Positions 48,559 through 59,248 of a stretch of 64,000 nt of DNA are shown piece by piece. The translations under genes and the position numbers were made by a program. Position 1 is the stretch's first letter. The number at the start of each line of letters is the position of its first letter. The stretch covers positions 4,004,674 through 4,068,673 of the forward strand of contig NZ_JRMH01000001.1 of assembly GCF_000803315.1 (NCBI RefSeq), given 5' to 3'. Source of the DNA: Pectobacterium actinidiae. Its GTDB lineage: Bacteria; Pseudomonadota; Gammaproteobacteria; Enterobacterales; Enterobacteriaceae. The notes below the pieces were generated by a model. It saw nothing but the letters and a program-made list of their open reading frames with translations, searched no databases and was not told the DNA's origin.

Positions 48559-50661
48559 TCAGAACGAATAAGAGACGCTGCCGACTACGCTGCGCTCGGC
48601 ACCGAAGTAGCAGAACTCCAGCGAGTTACAGGCCGCCACGTAGCGTTTGTCGGTCAGGTTGTTGACATTAAGCTGCGCACTCAGCCCTTTCAGGCCGACC
48701 TTCGAGAGATCGTATCCCACCGCCATATCCACCAGCGTATAAGAAGGCAGCGTGTGGGTATTGGCGCGATCGGAGGTCACACCGTTCACGTAACGCACGC
48801 CAGAACCAATCGTCAGGCCGTCCAGCGGACCGCTTTTAACATCATAGCTGGCCCAGGCGCTGGCCTGATTGCGCGGCGCGTACACCGCACGTTTTCCTTG
48901 CTCAGCTACGCTGCTTTTCTTATAGCGAATATCCGTATAGGTATAGGCCGCTTGCAGGCGCAGATTATCGGTAAGATGGCTCACGGCCTCTAACTCCACC
49001 CCTTCCGACTCGATTTCACCAATCGAACGGTAAGGATCGTTAGGCTGAACTTTGGTCGCCACATTTTTCTGATTAATACGGAATACCGACAGGCTGTACT
49101 GATCCTGAGAACCTTCAGGCTGATATTTCATCCCGGCTTCCCACTGCTTGCCTTTCATCGGTTCCAGCACGTTGCCGTTATCATCGGCGAAGCTGGTTGG
49201 CGTAAAGGCCGTAGAGTAGCTGACATACGGCGCAAAACCACTATCAAACAAATAGAGCAACGCGGCACGCGAGCTAAAGTTGTTTTTATCCAGCTCACTG
49301 TGTGTGCCATTGGTCTGGTTAATGTGGGTCACTTTTACCCGATCGTGGCGACCACCCAGCGTTAAACGCCAGCGTTCCCAACTCATTTGATCCTGCACAT
49401 AGATGCCTGTCTGTTGCAGCTTGTGCTTTTCCAGTGTGGCGGACATGTCTGTTGGCCCTGCACCGTAAACCGGGTTAAATGCGTCGATTGCCGGGAAGGA
49501 ACCCGAAGGCCAGTCCATATTGTTATTACGCTGCTGATAGTCAATCCCCACCAGCAGACGGTGGTTCACTGCACCGGTATCCACGTTACCATCAAGCTGA
49601 TTATCTAACGTGAGCGCCGACAGCGACTCGCGGGAACCGGAGTAGTAGCGAGTCAGCGTATCAGCGCTCGGCTGCGTCCAGCCATAGGCGTACACCTGAT
49701 CCAAATGTACTTTGGTACGCAGATAACGCACTTTTTGACGCACCGCCCAGCCGCTATCAAAACCATGTTCAAAGTTGTATCCCACCATGTTTTGCTTACG
49801 GTCGTATTTCTCATAATTCTCTTCCCCTTCATAGAAGGTGTTCGAGATTTTCCGCCCGTTATGCGCAACCACAGTGCCTTCATACGGTAAACCTGAATGG
49901 CTGCCACCCTCGGGATCGCGTTGCAGGTAAGCCATCAATTCCAGACGAGTTTTGTCGGAAATCCGCCACAGTAGGCTAGGCGCAATCGCATAGCGTTCTT
50001 CTTTCAGCGGTCCAAATTGGGTATCGGCCTCACGCACCATCCCGCCGAGTCGGAATGCAAAACGTTCGTCATCATCCAGCGGCCCGGTAACGTCAAACGC
50101 CGCACCACGCTGCGCATTATTGCCTGCAAACAGTTTGATCTGTCCGCTGCGATCGAACGACGGCTGACGGGAATTCAGCGCCACAATCCCGCCCGGAGAA
50201 GAACGCCCGTAGAGTACGGACGCCGGGCCTCTGACCACTTCAATGCTGTCAAGGAACCAGGGATCGATAACCAGTGAGCTATGGGAGTTGGTATCGCCCA
50301 TCATTTTCAGCCCGTCGAGATAGACGTTATCAAGACTGCCATCGGAAAAGCCGCGCAGTACCATGTAGTCAAAGCGGTTGGACGCGCCGATTTGGTTGTT
50401 ATACACGCCCGGCGTATAGCCGACCGCCTGACGAACGCTGGTCGCCCCCTGCTCCTGAATCTGGTCACGTGTAATGATAGAAACAGCCTGAGGAGTCTCA
50501 ATATCGGGCGTTTCCAGCTTGGTTGCACCACGTTGTGTTTGAGACGTCACGACTAGCGTATCGCCCTGAGAAGAAGATGGCGTCTCCTGCGCGAATGCCG
50601 ACACCGTCAATCCACTGGTGAAACAGCCAACCACCAGCGCCAGCCGCGTTTTTCTGAACAT
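48559..50661 (-). CDS. TonB-dependent siderophore receptor, FhuA/FcuA-like
   Basis: The 700-residue outer-membrane receptor has a signal peptide (LALVVGCFTSGLTVSAFA), a TonB-box-like segment (GDTLVVTS), and a plug domain (ETPQAVSIITRDQIQEQGA, LRGFSDGSLDNVYLDG, IEVVRGPASVLYGRSSPGG). A 22-strand barrel follows, ending in VSYSF with the terminal Phe of outer-membrane proteins. The C-terminal NVNNLTDKRYVAACNSLEFC block resembles ferrichrome/ferrioxamine-type receptors. The ligand is inferred. The ATG at 50661 is preferred over an upstream GTG because GGAG precedes it by six bases. Confidence 0.93.
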   Translation of the reverse strand: MFRKTRLALVVGCFTSGLTVSAFAQETPSSSQGDTLVVTSQTQRGATKLETPDIETPQAVSIITRDQIQEQGATSVRQAVGYTPGVYNNQIGASNRFDYMVLRGFSDGSLDNVYLDGLKMMGDTNSHSSLVIDPWFLDSIEVVRGPASVLYGRSSPGGIVALNSRQPSFDRSGQIKLFAGNNAQRGAAFDVTGPLDDDERFAFRLGGMVREADTQFGPLKEERYAIAPSLLWRISDKTRLELMAYLQRDPEGGSHSGLPYEGTVVAHNGRKISNTFYEGEENYEKYDRKQNMVGYNFEHGFDSGWAVRQKVRYLRTKVHLDQVYAYGWTQPSADTLTRYYSGSRESLSALTLDNQLDGNVDTGAVNHRLLVGIDYQQRNNNMDWPSGSFPAIDAFNPVYGAGPTDMSATLEKHKLQQTGIYVQDQMSWERWRLTLGGRHDRVKVTHINQTNGTHSELDKNNFSSRAALLYLFDSGFAPYVSYSTAFTPTSFADDNGNVLEPMKGKQWEAGMKYQPEGSQDQYSLSVFRINQKNVATKVQPNDPYRSIGEIESEGVELEAVSHLTDNLRLQAAYTYTDIRYKKSSVAEQGKRAVYAPRNQASAWASYDVKSGPLDGLTIGSGVRYVNGVTSDRANTHTLPSYTLVDMAVGYDLSKVGLKGLSAQLNVNNLTDKRYVAACNSLEFCYFGAERSVVGSVSYSF

Positions 50662-50684
50662 GGGAATCTCCACAGACTTTATTA

Positions 50685-50705
50685 TTGTAAATAAGAATTA
50701 TTACC
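50685..50705. promoter_or_regulatory. weak Fur-box-like site before the receptor
   Basis: AATAATTCTTATTT on the transcript strand gives about two thirds identity to the 7-1-7 Fur inverted repeat, 25-45 bp upstream of the receptor start. AT-richness alone could produce it. Confidence 0.35.
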
Positions 50706-50844
50706 GTTTTCTGTCTGGCGGTAGCTATGCGCAGTGACAACTTATGTATGCGTAATGACAAAACGGGAACTCCGCGAGAAAACGCCAGACGAGCGGCACG
50801 GCAGAAAAGTCAGGAGTAAAGGGTTCATGGGTTGGAAGGAAACG

Positions 50845-51801
50845 TTAGCTGACCATACGCGCATCGCTCGGCGCCATACCGTAACGTCGCCGGAAAGCGG
50901 TGGCAAAGTTGGTCGCGTGCTGGTAGCCCGACATCCAGGCCGCCTGCTGAACGCTGTATCCCTGTACCAGATAGCGTCGGGCCAGTTCCAGCCGACAATC
51001 GCGCAGATAGTCAAAGACCGAATGACCATACGCCTGACGAAATTTGGTACGCAGGCTGCTGGGGCTCATCGCGGCCATCTGCGCCAGTTCATTGAGGGTG
51101 TACTCTTTTTCAGGCTGTTGCGCCAGAAGCCGCCGAACGTTCTCCAGTCGCTCCTGTTCGCCACGCGGGGGCAATACGCGCCGTTCTCCCCCACGTTGCC
51201 CGAATGACAGACCTTGCCCTAACAACTGTAGCATCACCCCTTCCAGCATCAGCTGGCGCGATAATCCCGGCTCGGTATTTTCCAGTGCGTGCTGCAATCC
51301 GGATAATAAATAGCCGGGAACCTGCCATAAAAACGTCGGATTACCGCCCTGTTCCCATTCGTTCAGCAACGAGCCCAACAGCGGATCCAAAGCGAAAGTG
51401 GTGGGGAAAATACCCAGCGACACGGTGCGAAGGTGACAGTCCGCAAGATGGCTGGCGTTCATGATTAACGGGTCACCCAATCGGGTGCTGAATGCCATAC
51501 CTGAGCGCACGACAAACTCCTTGCCGTTCAGGCGCAACGCGACACGACCTTCCAGCACCACCAGTGTATAGAACGGACAGCAGTGCAAAGACGTCGATTC
51601 GTAAGGCTGCAACACGCGCACATTAGAATTCGTCAGGCAAATCCCGGAGGACAGCGTCATCTCTTCGACATCACCCTGCACCACGATACGTTTTTCTTTC
51701 GTGCGATCGCGGCAAGACGACAGCTGCGGGAAGTGGTAATCAATCCCGTAACGTTCACCGATGTCGAAGAAATCCTCAATGGAAAAGAGTCGTTTGAGCA
51801 T
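50845..51801 (-). CDS. AraC family regulator, PchR-like
   Basis: The 318-residue protein has a C-terminal AraC/XylS double HTH (LNELAQMAAMSPSSLRTKFR and RYLVQGYSVQQAAWMSGYQH, then NFATAFRRRYGMAPSDARM). The N-terminal part resembles PchR-type siderophore sensors (LSSGICLTNSNVRVLQPYES). It lies directly upstream of the receptor gene on the same strand, 183 bp apart, and probably activates it when the ferric siderophore is present. A good Fur-like box is in its own promoter. Confidence 0.92.
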   Translation of the reverse strand: MLKRLFSIEDFFDIGERYGIDYHFPQLSSCRDRTKEKRIVVQGDVEEMTLSSGICLTNSNVRVLQPYESTSLHCCPFYTLVVLEGRVALRLNGKEFVVRSGMAFSTRLGDPLIMNASHLADCHLRTVSLGIFPTTFALDPLLGSLLNEWEQGGNPTFLWQVPGYLLSGLQHALENTEPGLSRQLMLEGVMLQLLGQGLSFGQRGGERRVLPPRGEQERLENVRRLLAQQPEKEYTLNELAQMAAMSPSSLRTKFRQAYGHSVFDYLRDCRLELARRYLVQGYSVQQAAWMSGYQHATNFATAFRRRYGMAPSDARMVS

Positions 51802-51938
51802 GAGCGGGAAGATACCCTCATCCTGTTTAACGCCCAGAATCAGGCCAGCGGTTAGTGGAAATGACGTGACGCAGCGACGTATTCGCTACAGAGATCGTTA
51901 TTCACCTTATCATTGCGTAGCGAGCGCATCAATAAGAC

Positions 51939-51953
51939 TGATAACTATTCTCA
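51939..51953 (-). promoter_or_regulatory. Fur-box-like site before the AraC regulator
   Basis: TGATAACTATTCTCA matches the 15-base 7-1-7 Fur consensus TGATAATNATTATCA at 12 of 14 defined positions, 138 bp upstream of the regulator start. Iron repression of the regulator and receptor is inferred. Confidence 0.6.
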
Positions 51954-52040
51954 TTGAAATGCATTCTAAATCCTGAACACCTTAGTTAGCGTAGGGAAGG
52001 TTCTTTGGCTGGCATCAGAAATCATGCTGAGGTATCAGTG

Positions 52041-52204
52041 AACGCCGAGTGAGCGACAGGACGTCGCGAAAGCCAGTGCCGCGTAGGGAACGCGTCACTG
52101 GCGGCTCGATAAGCGTTCAATGATTCCGAAGGCACCGCGTAGCGGCAGGATTTCAGCCAATAGCCTGGGTACATAGGGCAAGCGGCGTTTGAGCTGCCCT
52201 ATGT
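52041..52204. repeat. nested inverted repeats in the AraC-metH gap
   Basis: An outer pair AACGC (52041-52045) / GCGTT (52113-52117), with CGAG/CTCG beside it, encloses the hairpin CCAGTG (52073-52078) / CACTGG (52096-52101) with inner GCGT/ACGC. A separate perfect 10-bp stem follows, ACATAGGGCA (52171-52180) / TGCCCTATGT (52195-52204). No gene is seen in the 513-bp gap 51802-52314. The layout looks like a mobile repeat or transcript 3' structure rather than a gene. Confidence 0.55.
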
Positions 52205-52314
52205 CGGGCGTGGCGCTAGTGTCACAGAGAAAAATGTGGCTTATCACGCACGAAACGCCCACCCTGCAATACATAATTCAGACAACACTATCAGTAAGTC
52301 ACTTACTCAATTCC

Positions 52315-55300
52315 TTAATCCGCATCATAGCCTAGGTTTGGCGCTAACCAGCGCTCAACTTCACTAACGCTCATACCCTTACGTACCGCGTAATCCTCCA
52401 CCTGATCGTGTTGGATTTGCGCGACGGCGAAGTATTTGCTGTCAGGATGGCTGAAATACCAGCCGGATACCGACGCACCCGGCCACATGGCATAAGATTC
52501 GGTGAGCTTCATGCCGGTATGCTTTTCTACATCCAACAACTGCCAGATTTGTGCTTTTTCAGTGTGGTCAGGGCAAGCCGGATAACCTGGCGCAGGACGA
52601 ATCCCCTGATAATTCTCACGAATCAGCAGCTCATTACTCAAATTCTCATTCGGCGCATAGCCCCAGTACACCTTGCGCACACGCTCATGCAGGTATTCTG
52701 CAAAGGCTTCCGCCAGACGGTCAGAAATCGCCTTCACCATGATCTTGTTGTAATCATCGTGCTGCGCTTCCCACAGATCGGCCAACGTATCCTCTTCCAG
52801 CCCGCCGGTCACCGCAAACGCCCCAAGATAATCCGGTTTACCACTGGATTTCGGTGCCACAAAATCGGACAGACAGTAGTTCGGGAAGTCGGTTTTTTCC
52901 GTCTGTTGACGCAGGTGATGACTCACTGACAGCACCGTTTCGCGCCGCTCATCAGTATAAATCACCACGTCATCACCCACGCGGTTCGCCGGAAAGAGTC
53001 CCACCACGCCACGAGGGTTCAGCGCGCCGCGTGCAGACAAGTCGTCCAGCATCGCGTTGGCATCAGCAAACAGGCGCTTGGCCTCTTCACCTACCACCTC
53101 ATCTTCCAGAATGCGGGGATATTTCCCCGCCAGCGACCAGGTCATAAAGAACGGCGTCCAGTCGATGTAATTACGCAGCGTTTCGATGCTGGCCGTGACT
53201 GCCTGCACGCCCAGACGATGCGCAACCGGCGGCGTATAGTTTTCCCAATCCAGATCCGAGGCGTTAGCGCGTGCAGCCTCTAATGTCACGGGCGGCGTTC
53301 TCGGTTTTTTACGCGCGTGCTGAATACGCACGGTTTCATACTCTTTACGGGTACGCGCAACGAAGTCGTCATACTGCGCACTGGACAGCAGAGCCGACAC
53401 CACGCCAACAGAGCGTGAGGCATTCTGTACGTAGACCGTCGGGCCGCTATAATTCTGCTCAATCTTCACAGCGGTATGCGCTTTAGACGTCGTCGCGCCG
53501 CCAATCAGCAGCGGCAGCGTGAATCCCTGTCGCTCCATCTCTTTCGCCACGTTGACCATTTCATCCAGCGATGGGGTAATCAGCCCGGACAGCCCGATGA
53601 TATCGACGTTCTCGTCACGCGCGGTCTTCAGGATCTTATCCGTCGGCACCATCACACCCAGATCGATAATTTCGTAGTTGTTACATTGCAGCACCACACC
53701 GACAATATTCTTGCCGATATCGTGGACGTCACCTTTTACCGTCGCCAGCAGGATCTTCCCGGCGGACGTACCTTTGGCTTTGCTGGCTTCAATGTAGGGC
53801 TGGAGATAAGCGACGGCCTGCTTCATCACGCGAGCGGATTTTACTACCTGCGGCAAAAACATTTTGCCCGCACCAAACAGATCGCCGACCACGTTCATGC
53901 CGTCCATCAGCGGGCCTTCGATCACCTCGATCGGCCGCGTCGCCTGCTGGCGCGCTTCTTCGGTATCCAGCTCGATAAATTCAGTAATGCCTTTAACCAG
54001 CGAATACTCCAGACGTTTCTTCACATCCCAGCCGCGCCACTCCGCCTGCGTTTTGCTACCTTCATCTTCCGTTTTGCTGCCGCGATATTTTTCCGCCAGA
54101 TCGAGCATACGCTCGGTGGCATCGCTGCGACGGTTAAGGATCACATCCTCTACCGCATCGCGCAGTTCAACAGGGAGATCGTCATAGATCGCCAACTGGC
54201 TGGCGTTCACGATCCCCATATCCATCCCATTGCGGATCGCGTAATACAGGAAGACCGCGTGGATCGCCTCACGGACCAGATCGTTACCACGGAATGAGAA
54301 GGACACGTTAGACACGCCACCGGAGATCATTGCATGCGGTAATTGCGCCTTGATGTCCGCACAGGCTTCGATGAAATCCACCGCGTAGTTGTTGTGCTCA
54401 TCGATCCCCGTCGCCACAGCGAAAATATTCGGATCGAAAATAATGTCTTCCGGTGGAAAGCCGACTTCTTCTGTCAGGATGCGGTACGCCCGGCTACAAA
54501 TTTCAATTTTGCGCGCACGAGTGTCCGCCTGACCGACTTCATCAAATGCCATCACTACCACGGCTGCGCCATAGCGCCGCACCAGCTTAGCGTGATGGAT
54601 AAAGGCCTCAACGCCTTCTTTCATGGAGATTGAGTTAACAATTCCTTTGCCCTGAATGCATTTAAGCCCCTTTTCAACCACATCCCATTTTGAGGAGTCG
54701 ATCATGATCGGCACACGGGCGATATCAGGTTCACCGGCAATCAGATTCAGGAAGCGGATCATCGCCGCTTCCGCATCCAGCATGCCTTCATCCATATTGA
54801 TATCGATGATCTGCGCACCGCTCTCCACCTGCTGGCGGGCAACATCCAGCGCTTCGTTGTATTTTTCTTCTTTGATCAGACGTTTAAAACGTGCAGAGCC
54901 GGTGACGTTCGTCCGCTCCCCAACGTTAACAAACAGCGTGTTGGCATCGATATTCAGCGGTTCCAGGCCGGATAAACGGCAAGCCACTGGGATCTCCGGC
55001 AGCTTACGTGGCGGAACGCCTTCCACCACTTTCGCCATCGCGGCAATATGCGCAGGCGTCGATCCACAGCAACCGCCGACGATATTCAGAAAACCGGCTT
55101 GCGCCCATTCGCCAATATGTTTCGCCATATCAGCCGGATCCAGATCGTATTCCCCAAAGGCGTTAGGCAGCCCCGCATTCGGGTGCGCACTCACATAGCA
55201 TTCTGAAATACGCGATAGCTCAGCGACATACTGACGCAGCTCATCCGGCCCCAGCGCACAGTTCAGGCCGAAGGAAAGCGGGCGGGAATGGCGTAAGGAG

Positions 55301-55998
55301 TTGTAAAACGCTTCTGTTGTCTGGCCGGATAGCGTACGCCCTGACGCATCCGTGATCGTGCCGGAAATCATAACCGGCAGTACGATCCCTAATGCCTCAA
55401 ATTCACTTTCGACGGCGAAACTTGCCGCTTTAGCATTCAAGGTATCGAAAATGGTTTCGATCATGATCAGATCGACACCGCCTGCGATCAGTGCCCGTGT
55501 CGATTCACGATATGCATCCACCAGTTGATCAAAACTCACGTTACGAAACGCAGGATCGTTAACATCGGGGGAGATCGACGCGGTGCGGTTTGTCGGGCCA
55601 AGCACACCGGCAACATAGCGCGGCTTATCCGGCGTTAACGCCGTCCATTTGTCCGCGCTGGCACGCGCCAGCTGTGCAGCAACGGTGTTGATTTCCGCCG
55701 ACAGCGCTTCCATATCATAGTCCGCCATCGCAATGGTGGTGGCGTTGAAAGTGTTGGTTTCGAGGATATCGGCACCGGCTTCCAGATAGGCGTCATGGAT
55801 TTCGCTAATCACCTGTGGCTTGGTCAGCACCAGCAGATCGTTATTTCCCTTCACATCGCTTGGCCAGTCAGCAAAGCGCTCGCCGCGATAATCTGCTTCC
55901 TGTAGGCGATAACCCTGAATCATGGTGCCCATACCACCATCCAGCACCATAATGCGTTGCGCCAACTGACGCCGCAATTCGTCTATCCGATTACTCAC
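52315..55998 (-). CDS. metH: cobalamin-dependent methionine synthase
   Basis: The 1227-residue enzyme, the same length as E. coli MetH, transfers a methyl group from methyltetrahydrofolate to homocysteine. Domains in order: homocysteine-binding barrel with zinc cysteines (GLNCALG and GGCCGS), folate barrel ([18 protein letters not shown]), cobalamin domain with His ligand in [10 protein letters not shown], and the C-terminal SAM-binding reactivation domain ([12 protein letters not shown]). I chose GTG at 55998 with GGGG before it; the open frame runs 45 codons further up, into an ERIC element, without homology. Confidence 0.97.
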   Translation of the reverse strand: MSNRIDELRRQLAQRIMVLDGGMGTMIQGYRLQEADYRGERFADWPSDVKGNNDLLVLTKPQVISEIHDAYLEAGADILETNTFNATTIAMADYDMEALSAEINTVAAQLARASADKWTALTPDKPRYVAGVLGPTNRTASISPDVNDPAFRNVSFDQLVDAYRESTRALIAGGVDLIMIETIFDTLNAKAASFAVESEFEALGIVLPVMISGTITDASGRTLSGQTTEAFYNSLRHSRPLSFGLNCALGPDELRQYVAELSRISECYVSAHPNAGLPNAFGEYDLDPADMAKHIGEWAQAGFLNIVGGCCGSTPAHIAAMAKVVEGVPPRKLPEIPVACRLSGLEPLNIDANTLFVNVGERTNVTGSARFKRLIKEEKYNEALDVARQQVESGAQIIDINMDEGMLDAEAAMIRFLNLIAGEPDIARVPIMIDSSKWDVVEKGLKCIQGKGIVNSISMKEGVEAFIHHAKLVRRYGAAVVVMAFDEVGQADTRARKIEICSRAYRILTEEVGFPPEDIIFDPNIFAVATGIDEHNNYAVDFIEACADIKAQLPHAMISGGVSNVSFSFRGNDLVREAIHAVFLYYAIRNGMDMGIVNASQLAIYDDLPVELRDAVEDVILNRRSDATERMLDLAEKYRGSKTEDEGSKTQAEWRGWDVKKRLEYSLVKGITEFIELDTEEARQQATRPIEVIEGPLMDGMNVVGDLFGAGKMFLPQVVKSARVMKQAVAYLQPYIEASKAKGTSAGKILLATVKGDVHDIGKNIVGVVLQCNNYEIIDLGVMVPTDKILKTARDENVDIIGLSGLITPSLDEMVNVAKEMERQGFTLPLLIGGATTSKAHTAVKIEQNYSGPTVYVQNASRSVGVVSALLSSAQYDDFVARTRKEYETVRIQHARKKPRTPPVTLEAARANASDLDWENYTPPVAHRLGVQAVTASIETLRNYIDWTPFFMTWSLAGKYPRILEDEVVGEEAKRLFADANAMLDDLSARGALNPRGVVGLFPANRVGDDVVIYTDERRETVLSVSHHLRQQTEKTDFPNYCLSDFVAPKSSGKPDYLGAFAVTGGLEEDTLADLWEAQHDDYNKIMVKAISDRLAEAFAEYLHERVRKVYWGYAPNENLSNELLIRENYQGIRPAPGYPACPDHTEKAQIWQLLDVEKHTGMKLTESYAMWPGASVSGWYFSHPDSKYFAVAQIQHDQVEDYAVRKGMSVSEVERWLAPNLGYDAD

Positions 55999-56039
55999 GC
56001 GAACCCCATTCCCGGCCAATAAATACGATATATAGTGTC

Positions 56040-56236
56040 TATACCCAAAATAATCCGAGTTGCAGGACAAAACGTTAACGTTTTGAACAACGCGAAGCGT
56101 TAGCCCTTTAGGGCGATGCTCAGCAATGAGCATCGTAACGCGGCAATCGCACGAATCCCCAGGAGCTTACATAAGTAAGTGACTGGGGTGAGTAAGGGAA
56201 GCCAACGCACATGCAGCTTGGAGTATGACGGGTATA
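56040..56236. repeat. ERIC repeat with a four-hairpin insert
   Basis: The element has ERIC ends (TATACCC, GGGTATA) and the ERIC core (CGAATCCCCAGGAGCTTAC, GTAAGTGACTGGGGTGAG). It is 197 bp long, about 71 bp more than the copy at 36374-36499. The extra block holds four hairpins in a row: palindrome CAAAACGTTAACGTTTTG (56068-56085), AACGC/GCGTT (56089-56101), GCCC/GGGC (56103-56114), and GATGCTCA/TGAGCATC (56115-56134). It lies 41 bp upstream of the metH GTG, so it is probably in the metH leader or promoter. Confidence 0.9.
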
Positions 56237-56333
56237 TCCTAGCATAAGTAATGAACACACTAACGCCGTGCAGCATGAGACTTTTTCAGTTCATTCGCTG
56301 ATAAAAAGCACAGAGAAAGAAGAGTTGCATTCT

Positions 56334-56360
56334 GTGGTAAAAAAACGAAAATCAATTCCA
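56334..56360. promoter_or_regulatory. candidate IclR autoregulatory site
   Basis: On the minus strand this reads TGGAATTGATTTTCG, then a T-rich run and ACCAC, similar in form to the aceB operator (TGGAAATTGTTTTTGATTTT). It lies 24 bp before the iclR start. E. coli IclR represses its own gene from such a site. Confidence 0.5.
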
Positions 56361-56384
56361 TTACTCTAAAAAGGAATCGACGCC

Positions 56385-57215
56385 ATGACGCCACCAGAAC
56401 CAGCCAAACGCGGGAAGAAACCCAGAGTCAGTACGGGCACCACCGCGCAGCCAACCGGGCAGGTTCAGTCGCTGACCCGTGGCCTGACGCTGCTTGAATA
56501 TATCGCCAAAGCAAACGGCAGCGTGGCGCTAACCGATCTCGCTCAACAGGCCGGTTTACCGAATTCCACGACCCACCGCCTGCTCACTACCATGCAGCAA
56601 CAGGGCTTTGTGCGTCAGGTTGGCGATCTAGGGCTGTGGACGATTGCTTCACACGCGTTTATCGTCGGCAGCAGCTTTCTGCAAAGCCGCAACTTGCTGG
56701 CGATTGTGCATCCTATCCTACGCAAGCTAATGGAAGATTCGGGCGAGACAGTCAATCTGGCCGTGCTCGATCAGACCGATAGTCAGGCGATCATCATCGA
56801 TCAGGTACAATGCACGGCGCTGATGCGCATGTCCGCCCCCATCGGCGGTAAATTGCCTATGCACGCTTCGGGTGCCGGGAAAGCGTTTCTGGCACATTTG
56901 CCCGATGCGCAGGTTACGCAACTGCTGCACAAAAAAGGACTGCACGGCTATACGCCACACACCTTCAGTTCCCCGCAAACCCTGAAGGAAAATCTCGTGC
57001 TGATTCGCAAACAGGGCTATTCGTTCGATGACGAAGAGCACGCGCTGGGGCTACGCTGTATCGCGGCCTGTATTCTGGATGAACATCACGATGCCTTCGC
57101 CGCCATTTCCATCTCTGGCCCCGTGTCGCGCATCACGGATGACCGCGTCACAGAACTCGGCGCGCTGGTGATCAAATCCGCTAAACAGGTTATGCAGGAA
57201 TACAGTGGGTTATAA
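56385..57215 (+). CDS. iclR: acetate operon repressor IclR
   Basis: The 276-residue repressor has an N-terminal winged HTH (LTRGLTLLEYIAKANGSVAL, then LAQQAGLPNSTTHRLLTTMQ) and the IclR effector domain (GGKLPMHASGAGKAFLA, LGLRCIAACILDE). It represses aceBAK, with pyruvate and glyoxylate as effectors in E. coli. It is next to, and convergent with, aceK, as in other enterobacteria. AGGA lies before the ATG. Confidence 0.97.
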   Translation: MTPPEPAKRGKKPRVSTGTTAQPTGQVQSLTRGLTLLEYIAKANGSVALTDLAQQAGLPNSTTHRLLTTMQQQGFVRQVGDLGLWTIASHAFIVGSSFLQSRNLLAIVHPILRKLMEDSGETVNLAVLDQTDSQAIIIDQVQCTALMRMSAPIGGKLPMHASGAGKAFLAHLPDAQVTQLLHKKGLHGYTPHTFSSPQTLKENLVLIRKQGYSFDDEEHALGLRCIAACILDEHHDAFAAISISGPVSRITDDRVTELGALVIKSAKQVMQEYSGL

Positions 57216-57231
57216 GCCTTTTAGGCGCATG

Positions 57232-57438
57232 TTTATGCAGACTGTGGGAAGATTTCGTGCGCAATAATACCGTTATTTTCATGCTACTTCGTAGCACGCG
57301 CCCGACACAGGGCGCTCAGTCGCCGCCGCCCTGTGTACCCCAGGCTCTCGGCGAGAAATTATGCCGCTGACGCGGTTCCATCGGTGTTCCTGACCGCTAG
57401 TCGAGCCCACCGCTGCATAATTTTTTACGCCGGATAAC
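57232..57438. repeat. structured dispersed repeat, copy B
   Basis: This is the second copy of the element at 44769-45038, again between convergent genes (iclR and aceK). Visible stems are GCTAC/GTAGC, ACAGGGCG/CGCCCTGT, and the long-range pair AAATTATGC/GCATAATTT. Its right end TTACGCCGGATAAC overlaps the 3' end of aceK and supplies the stop codon. Confidence 0.8.
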
Positions 57439-59200
57439 GGCAAAGGCCAGAATCATTCCCAGTAGTGATATATAGCGGTTCGGTGCGTTGACTAAAACGC
57501 TTCCTCCGTCGGTAGGCGTAAACATCCTCAATATGGCCTTCCCTGATACGCTGCTGTAGTGCTCGCCAGTAGTCCGCACAAAACAAATCGCCGTGCATGT
57601 CCTCAAACAGTGTACGAATATGCCGGTCGCTGCACAGGAAATGGGGGAACTCTTCGGGAAAGACATCATTTGGCGCGACGCTGTACCACGGCTCTGCGGC
57701 CAGTTCGTCCTCTGGGTAACGTGGCGGCGGGATCTTGCGGAAATTCACTTCAGTCATGTAGCAGATCTCATCGTAGTCATAAAATACGACTCGCCCATGA
57801 CGCGTGACGCCGAAATTCTTGAATAACATGTCGCCGGGGAAAATATTCGCCGCAGCCAGCTGTTTGATAGCGTTACCATACTCTTCAATCACATCGTGCA
57901 GTTGCTGTGCGTTTGCCTGTTCCAAATAAAGGTTCAGCGGCGTCATCCTGCGCTCCATGTACAAGTGTCTGATCACCAGTTGGTCGCCCAGATCCTCCAG
58001 CTTTTCCGGCACCTCCAGCCACAGTTCATCCAGCAGTTCCGGGCTGATACGATGCTTATCAATGACGAAGTTTTCATATTCCTGCGTATCCGCCATGCGC
58101 CCAACGCGATCGTGCTCTTTCACCAGTTGATAGCATGCCATGACCCGCTCCGCGCTCACCTCTTTCTGCGGCGCGAAACGATCTTTGATGACCTTAAATA
58201 CCCGATCGAACGAAGGCAGAGTAAACACCAGCATCACCATGCCTTTCACGCCGGGAGCGATAATGAACTGCTCTTCTGATGCCGCAATGTAATGCAGATA
58301 TTCGCGGTAATACTCGGTTTTACTGTGCTTCTGGCAGCCAATGGCAAGATAAAGCTCCGCCGTTGTCTTCCCCGGTAAAATGTCACGCAGCCAGGCCACC
58401 AGCGCCGATGGCAGCGGAGCATATACCATGAAGTAAGAGCGGGCGAAACCAAACACTATGCTGGCGTCAGCCTGACTGGTTAAGCAGGTATCAATAAATA
58501 ACGCACCGCGTTCGTTGTGGTGAATCGGCAATAGGAATGGAAAAACACCGTCAGGGAGCGATAGTTTGCCCACCAGCCAGGCCGCTTTGTTACGATAAAA
58601 AAGCTCATTCGCCACCTGTAACGTCGCCTGCGCAAGCTGCTCCGCTGAGAAGGTGCGTTGTAAAGACGCCGCGATATAGCCAATATCACGCGACAAATCT
58701 TCCCACGGTAAACGCAGTGGCACATCACTCAGCAGCCTTTCCAGCATGCTCTGCCAGCCGTCAGTGGGTACAAACGTTTTGGCAAGAGGCCGGGGAATCT
58801 CATGAAACCGTTGTTCAGGCTGAGAACTGAAAACAAACAGCTTGTCAGGCGCCAGTTCCCGATGGTTAAACAGCCGACAATAGACGGAATTAAAGAAACT
58901 TTCAGCGATCTCAAAACGTGGGTAGTCCGGCAGTAAGCCAGTGTAGATATGCTTCACACGAGCCAAAAAATCCGCATCATCACAGCGGATGCCGGTAATA
59001 CAGCGCAGCTGTTCGACCACCAGACCAACATGGTGATCATATAAATGAATACGCTGTTTCATTGCCTGTTGTACGGCAGACCAATCAGCCTGTTCAAAGC
59101 GCTGCTGCGCACCCGCCGTCACTTCGAGAAAACGTCCATATTGCGCATCAAACCCTTGCAGGATCGTCTGCGCCACCAGCTTTTCAAGGTCACGCGTCAT
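57425..59200 (-). CDS. aceK: isocitrate dehydrogenase kinase/phosphatase
   Basis: The protein phosphorylates and dephosphorylates isocitrate dehydrogenase, switching carbon between the TCA cycle and the glyoxylate bypass. The kinase motifs appear as [27 protein letters not shown] (in part: the ATP loop and Lys) and [20 protein letters not shown] with [10 protein letters not shown]. It has 591 residues, some 13 more than E. coli AceK. The extra C-terminal residues end RYPA and lie in the dispersed repeat. The second of two adjacent ATGs (59200) is chosen because GGAG is six bases before it. Confidence 0.96.
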   Translation of the reverse strand: MTRDLEKLVAQTILQGFDAQYGRFLEVTAGAQQRFEQADWSAVQQAMKQRIHLYDHHVGLVVEQLRCITGIRCDDADFLARVKHIYTGLLPDYPRFEIAESFFNSVYCRLFNHRELAPDKLFVFSSQPEQRFHEIPRPLAKTFVPTDGWQSMLERLLSDVPLRLPWEDLSRDIGYIAASLQRTFSAEQLAQATLQVANELFYRNKAAWLVGKLSLPDGVFPFLLPIHHNERGALFIDTCLTSQADASIVFGFARSYFMVYAPLPSALVAWLRDILPGKTTAELYLAIGCQKHSKTEYYREYLHYIAASEEQFIIAPGVKGMVMLVFTLPSFDRVFKVIKDRFAPQKEVSAERVMACYQLVKEHDRVGRMADTQEYENFVIDKHRISPELLDELWLEVPEKLEDLGDQLVIRHLYMERRMTPLNLYLEQANAQQLHDVIEEYGNAIKQLAAANIFPGDMLFKNFGVTRHGRVVFYDYDEICYMTEVNFRKIPPPRYPEDELAAEPWYSVAPNDVFPEEFPHFLCSDRHIRTLFEDMHGDLFCADYWRALQQRIREGHIEDVYAYRRRKRFSQRTEPLYITTGNDSGLCRYPA

Positions 59201-59248
59201 CATGATCTCCAGATGAGACCCGGCCAGCCAAACGCTGACCGGGCAGGA

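Noticed and set aside
53476..54297. 273-codon open frame opposite metH
   Set aside because: It is fully antisense to a highly conserved gene, has no ribosome site and no family resemblance.
55999..56133. 45-codon N-terminal extension of metH
   Set aside because: It has no similarity to the MetH N-terminus and runs into the ERIC element; GTG at 55998 with GGGG upstream gives the exact E. coli length.
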